Part shown: positions 5,768 through 8,450 of the stretch, piece by piece
Layout of the letters: each line of letters opens with the position of its first letter
Numbering within the stretch: the stretch's first letter is position 1
Assembly (NCBI GenBank): GCA_002309275.1
Contig: DBXL01000001.1
Span: 1-8,450 of the forward strand
DNA length: 8,450 bases
Direction of reading: 5' to 3'
Source of the DNA: Ruminococcaceae bacterium UBA1213
GTDB lineage: Bacteria; Bacillota; Clostridia; Oscillospirales; Acutalibacteraceae
Made by a program: the position numbers and the translations under genes
The notes under the pieces: generated by a model
What the model was told of the DNA's origin: nothing
What the model saw: only the letters and a program-made list of their open reading frames with translations
The model's database searches: none

Positions 5768-6076
5768 CTATATCAGCAGATAGAGTAAGGCAAATATTAA
5801 ACTGTTATCTGTTTTTTCGTCCATTAACAAGAGGATAAGCGAAAGAATGAGAGTTCTTTCCTTGTCTTTCATAAGCGTTTCAAAAATACCGCCTGTTTCC
5901 TCCTTAGGCTTTTCGGGCGGTATTTTTGGTATATTTTCCGTAAGATTTTCTTTTTGCGGTATAGGCGGAGGAGGATGTTCAGGCTGATGGTTTATGTGTG
6001 CCTTTGCACGGCTCTGCATTTCCTCGGCACGCTTCACCGCCTCCTCCTGCATTCTCCTCATTTCACTTTCTGTCAT
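5768..6076 (-). CDS. Small protein with C-terminal hydrophobic hairpin, unknown function
   Basis: This 102-residue protein has three visible parts. An N-terminal charged helix lies at about residues 1-28, rich in Glu, Arg, Met and Gln and possibly coiled coil. A Pro-rich linker at 32-58 includes HPPPPIP and KIPPEKP. Two hydrophobic stretches follow (about 75-85 and 92-102), split by the polar turn DEKTDN. The C-terminal part could be a membrane hairpin or an amphipathic oligomerisation segment. There is no signal peptide. The ATG at 6076 follows GGTGAT, a partial match to the 16S-complementary sequence. It lies 133 bases downstream of the 117-residue gene on the same strand, with a repeat element between them, so shared transcription is possible but not shown. 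I cannot name a family. Confidence 0.7.
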   Translation of the reverse strand: MTESEMRRMQEEAVKRAEEMQSRAKAHINHQPEHPPPPIPQKENLTENIPKIPPEKPKEETGGIFETLMKDKERTLILSLILLLMDEKTDNSLIFALLYLLI

Positions 6077-6101
6077 ATCATCACCAACCTTTTATCAGTT
6101 T

Positions 6102-6209
6102 GGAGAGTTGAGAGTGGAGAGTGAAACAGCTGTAAGCTCAATTTTTTCATACCAAAAATTGGAGTGGACACTAAAAATAACTCCACTCTTCACTCTCCAC
6201 ACTCCACTC
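6102..6209. repeat. Inverted-repeat element built of heptamers (MITE-like)
   Basis: The left arm has three units (GGAGAGT, TGAGAGT, GGAGAGT; 6102-6122). The right arm has four units in inverted orientation (TCCACTC, TTCACTC, TCCACAC, TCCACTC; 6182-6209). A core of about 59 bases lies between them. The right arm matches 122-144 over 23 bases (6181-6203). Transcripts on either strand could fold into a long imperfect stem. No transposase or clear target-site duplication is visible. The right arm begins directly after the stop codon of the 117-residue gene, as read on the minus strand. Confidence 0.8.
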
Positions 6210-6563
6210 TCAAAACAGGTTTATGCCTGAATTTTTCAGCAGCGGCAGCATTTTTATGAATCCCATCATTCTTATCGCTCCGTCAATCCTTTCTGCTCGC
6301 TCTCCTTTTAAAAACGGCTTTAATGCCCTTAAAAGTTTTGTACTGTCATCTTCCCCGCCTGCCGACTGTATCAAAGGTGCTATTTTCATCATCGTTCCAA
6401 GCATATTCGAGTCTATTGCACTTCCAAGAGGGGATATATTATTCTGTGGTTCGGGCTTAGGCTGTTCCTGTGACTGTCCGAGAAGTCCCGCAAGCCCTTT
6501 TATTTGTTCCATCATTTGCGGGTCGCCCAGAAGCTCATTTATTTTTCGGGACAAGTCCTCCAT
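6210..6563 (-). CDS. Small helical protein of unknown function (117 residues)
   Basis: This soluble-looking, probably all-helical protein has an N-terminal segment ELLGDPQMMEQIKGLAG (10-26), a Gln/Pro/Glu linker (30-41), and a C-terminal block with LLRALKPFLKGERAERIDGAI (77-97) and FIKMLPLLKNSG (102-113). The ATG at 6563 is one base after the TAA of the upstream 54-residue gene. Its ribosome binding site GGGAGGG (6577-6571) lies inside that gene, so the two are almost certainly co-transcribed and translationally coupled. The N-terminal motif resembles the end of the 54-residue protein. I recall similar unannotated proteins from Clostridia but cannot assign a function. Its stop codon directly abuts a heptamer array. 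Confidence 0.8.
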   Translation of the reverse strand: MEDLSRKINELLGDPQMMEQIKGLAGLLGQSQEQPKPEPQNNISPLGSAIDSNMLGTMMKIAPLIQSAGGEDDSTKLLRALKPFLKGERAERIDGAIRMMGFIKMLPLLKNSGINLF

Positions 6564-6564
6564 T

Positions 6565-6729
6565 TTATTTCCCTCCCATAAGCTTTTTGATTATCGCCTG
6601 TGCCTGCGGACTTTTTAATATTTCTTCTGTCTTGTTTTTGTCGGAAAGTATATTCTGCACTTGTTTCTGCTGTTCGGGCGAAAGACTTTTAAAAAGCTTT
6701 TCCGTACTCTCTTTATCATGTTTCTCCAT
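6565..6729 (-). CDS. Very small protein of unknown function (54 residues)
   Basis: A 54-codon ORF runs from ATG 6729 to TAA 6567-6565. It is preceded by GAGGTGAG (within about 6733-6745), a good ribosome binding site. The product begins MEKHDKESTEKLFKSL, continues LSPEQQKQVQNILSDK and ends ILKSPQAQAIIKKLMGGK. It is highly charged and predicted to be helical throughout, with no signal peptide or membrane segment. It is the first gene of a minus-strand unit with the 117-residue gene and is divergent from the metallophosphoesterase gene, 83 bases away. The one-base spacing to the next gene and the shared motif support a real gene. Function unknown. Confidence 0.75.
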   Translation of the reverse strand: MEKHDKESTEKLFKSLSPEQQKQVQNILSDKNKTEEILKSPQAQAIIKKLMGGK

Positions 6730-6812
6730 CTTTCTCACCTCACTTTTTCCCGTCTTTTATATATATGCATTGTTCGGACTGAATTATTAATTTTTAAGGA
6801 GGTTTTTTTTAA

Positions 6813-7307
6813 ATGAAAATCATTGTTTTTTCGGACTCCCACAGCGACCATTTCGATATGGAAAAGGCTTTGAGAAAACACCATGATGCAAAAGCTGTCA
6901 TATTCTGCGGTGACGGCAACAATGATATAACCGATGTACACAAACATCACCCTGATAAGACTTTTTACTGCGTCAAAGGAAACTGTGACTGGTGCTGTCA
7001 ATTTCCTACTGTTATTTCGGTCACTATTGCAGGAAAAAAGTTTGTTATCACTCACGGTCATGTGCAGAGAGTCAAAGAAAGCCTTATGCAGCTTGTTTAC
7101 CTCGGACAGCATGAAAATGCCGATATAGTCACTTTCGGTCATACACATGAACAACTCACTGTACTTGAAAGCAATATGATACTTGTAAATCCCGGCTCCG
7201 TCGGATATGCAGGTCAGTACAGCACGATTGAAATTGATGAAAATACAGGCTCTGTCACTGTCAGGGAATTTCCGCCTAACAAACATGGAACTTTTGTCGT
7301 AAAATAG
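6813..7307 (+). CDS. YfcE/MJ0936-type metallophosphoesterase
   Basis: This is a single-domain calcineurin-like phosphoesterase, expected to hydrolyse phosphomono- or diesters with two bound divalent metals in the cytoplasm. The physiological substrate is unknown for most members. The 164-residue protein has the complete motif set: SDSH (Asp8, His10), CGDG (Asp34), KGNCD (Asn57), THGH (His81, His83), GHTH (His110, His112) and NPGSVG (126-131). The length is normal for this compact family. The ATG at 6813 follows a near-perfect TAAGGAGGT (6795-6803). The promoter must lie in the 83-base divergent gap, which is AT-rich, but I cannot choose one confidently. A bidirectional terminator directly follows the stop codon. 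A long antisense ORF over the same bases is a shadow. Confidence 0.92.
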   Translation: MKIIVFSDSHSDHFDMEKALRKHHDAKAVIFCGDGNNDITDVHKHHPDKTFYCVKGNCDWCCQFPTVISVTIAGKKFVITHGHVQRVKESLMQLVYLGQHENADIVTFGHTHEQLTVLESNMILVNPGSVGYAGQYSTIEIDENTGSVTVREFPPNKHGTFVVK

Positions 7308-7342
7308 AAAAAAACCGACTGCCAAACAGTCGGTTTTTTTTT
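7308..7342. terminator. Bidirectional intrinsic terminator
   Basis: CCGACTG (7315-7321) pairs with CAGTCGG (7327-7333) around a 5-base loop. The stem is flanked by seven A on the left and nine T on the right, so it works in both directions. It begins at the base after the metallophosphoesterase stop codon and ends 4 bases before the stop of the convergent surface-protein gene, serving both. Confidence 0.93.
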
Positions 7343-7346
7343 ACTT

Positions 7347-8450
7347 TCACGCAAGGTAGTATTTTACATATCTCTTGATATTGCCTATTTCTTCTGTTTC
7401 ATTTACCGGAGTTCTTGATTCCTTGTTCTCCACTTTATAATACTGATAAAACTTTCTGTAATCCTTGTATGTCTGATAATATACAGTCACCCTGTTCCAC
7501 CAGTACGAATAACGGCTTTTTATCTCCATGACAAATTTTCCACTGCTTTGTTTTCCCTCGTCCTTGCTTTCAAAGACTTCCCAGATAGTCCCTCTGCCAA
7601 GATAATTTCCATTCGGACTGTATATGTCCTCATCATACCTTGACGCTATCGGCATACTCTCCGGCGGTACCGATGTGATATTACTGCACCAGTGCCAATA
7701 CAAATATGTATGGAATTTTGTCGTCACTTCCCTTTTCTGTGCACCGTTATCAAATTTTGATAAAAACTGATGATTATACTTGGCATAATACTTGTCATTC
7801 TGATTATAACCCGAATTCACCCCTGAGCCGAAATCCGCATAGTAATTCGCTCCGCTCGATACCTCTTTCCAATAAGAGCCTGCCTGCTTCCAGCCGTTCT
7901 CCATCACGGGCAATTCTGAGGAAATTGTCTTTGTCACTGTATAAGCCCACTTCATCTCTGCCACTCTGGCACCTCTCGGCACGTCTTTATCAAGTACCCA
8001 ATCTGATATAGGCTTTGCTTTCCACATCGCATAAAGTATATGGTCATAACTCTGGGCAACTATGGTATTTTCTGTCACTCTCTGTCCTTTATTCAATCCC
8101 GTGTACCAGCCGAGAAAATCACAGTTTTCCCTTGTCGGCACGGGCAATGTTCCATACTTTCCACCATATTCAAGCACCTTTGTATATGATGTGGCAGTTC
8201 CTCCGTTTGTTTCAAAGCTCACTGTCACTTCAAGCCCCTTGCTGACATACAACGTGATAACACTTCCATATTTCTGCTTGATTCCGCCTGCCGGCGACTG
8301 CTCTATTACATAGCCTTTCCTTACATTCGGACTGCTCATATATACCGTCTGCACTTTGAAGCCCTGACTTTTCAATATATTCTCTGCATCATTCTTTTCA
8401 CGCCCCGCTATATTGATGACGGGTATATCATACGAAAGAATATTACTGCC
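7347..8450 (-). CDS. PASTA and Listeria-Bacteroides repeat surface protein, 5' end missing
   Basis: The reading frame stays open to the window edge, so only the last 367 residues are seen. Numbering from the visible start, 9-72 is a PASTA domain (PVINIAGREKNDAENILKS, then GYVIEQSPAGG and ITLYVSKG), the type that binds muropeptide or beta-lactam-like ligands in PknB/Stk kinases and penicillin-binding proteins. Residues 74-145 match the InlB B-repeat (Flg_new) fold, with FETNGGT, YGGKYGTLPVPTR, FLGWYT and HILYAMW. Residues 148-367 form an aromatic-rich extracellular-looking domain with GSYWKEV and YLYWHWCS (250-256). The missing upstream part could be a Ser/Thr kinase with a membrane anchor, more PASTA repeats or a secreted protein. 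No sortase motif or membrane anchor is present at the C-terminus. Confidence 0.85.
   Translation of the reverse strand, partial: GSNILSYDIPVINIAGREKNDAENILKSQGFKVQTVYMSSPNVRKGYVIEQSPAGGIKQKYGSVITLYVSKGLEVTVSFETNGGTATSYTKVLEYGGKYGTLPVPTRENCDFLGWYTGLNKGQRVTENTIVAQSYDHILYAMWKAKPISDWVLDKDVPRGARVAEMKWAYTVTKTISSELPVMENGWKQAGSYWKEVSSGANYYADFGSGVNSGYNQNDKYYAKYNHQFLSKFDNGAQKREVTTKFHTYLYWHWCSNITSVPPESMPIASRYDEDIYSPNGNYLGRGTIWEVFESKDEGKQSSGKFVMEIKSRYSYWWNRVTVYYQTYKDYRKFYQYYKVENKESRTPVNETEEIGNIKRYVKYYLA

Noticed and set aside
6735..7325. Long minus-strand ORF (196 codons) opposite the metallophosphoesterase
   Set aside because: The plus strand encodes a full set of metallophosphoesterase metal-binding motifs with a strong ribosome binding site. 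The minus ORF has no family-like pattern and runs through the terminator.

Overview
The window looks like a low-to-moderate-GC Firmicute chromosome, most likely a Ruminococcus-like member of the Oscillospiraceae. This is judged from strong purine-rich ribosome binding sites, sigma-A type promoters with 17-nt spacers, protein similarity recalled from memory, and an extracellular protein combining PASTA and Listeria-Bacteroides repeats. No tRNA, rRNA, CRISPR array, transposase or phage gene is visible. The taxonomic call is inference.

Left part (1-2881), all genes on the minus strand: a heptamer-rich dispersed repeat, a hairpin terminator, phosphoglycerate kinase (pgk), an orphan polysaccharide-export type ABC ATPase, and an unrecognised 168-residue protein. 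Each of the three genes has its own promoter just upstream, so they are probably separately transcribed. The ATPase -35 box contains the stop codon of the 168-residue gene.

Middle part (2882-5695), plus strand: a divergent promoter drives a roughly 260-nt leader in front of the RNA ligase gene rtcB. The leader holds a 27-codon ORF with a good ribosome binding site, a long imperfect hairpin starting inside that ORF, and then a clear intrinsic terminator before rtcB. This layout suggests rtcB is controlled by attenuation or readthrough and is the most interesting regulatory locus here. It is followed by proA (proline biosynthesis), whose -35 box contains the rtcB stop codon. No proB is visible.

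Right part (5690-8450): a tandem heptamer array begins in the last two codons of proA. On the minus strand come three small genes coding for proteins of 54, 117 and 102 residues. The first two are tightly coupled and share a short sequence motif. The 117- and 102-residue genes are separated by a second heptamer family arranged as an inverted-repeat element, related to the one at the left edge of the window. A divergent YfcE-type metallophosphoesterase follows, then a bidirectional terminator. Last is the 3' part of a large surface protein with a PASTA domain, a Listeria-Bacteroides repeat and an aromatic-rich C-terminal domain; its start lies beyond the window.

The genes do not form one pathway. 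Glycolysis, proline synthesis, RNA repair and envelope functions are interleaved, as in ordinary core chromosome. The unusual content is in the rtcB leader, the heptamer repeats placed at stop codons, and the small uncharacterised proteins.
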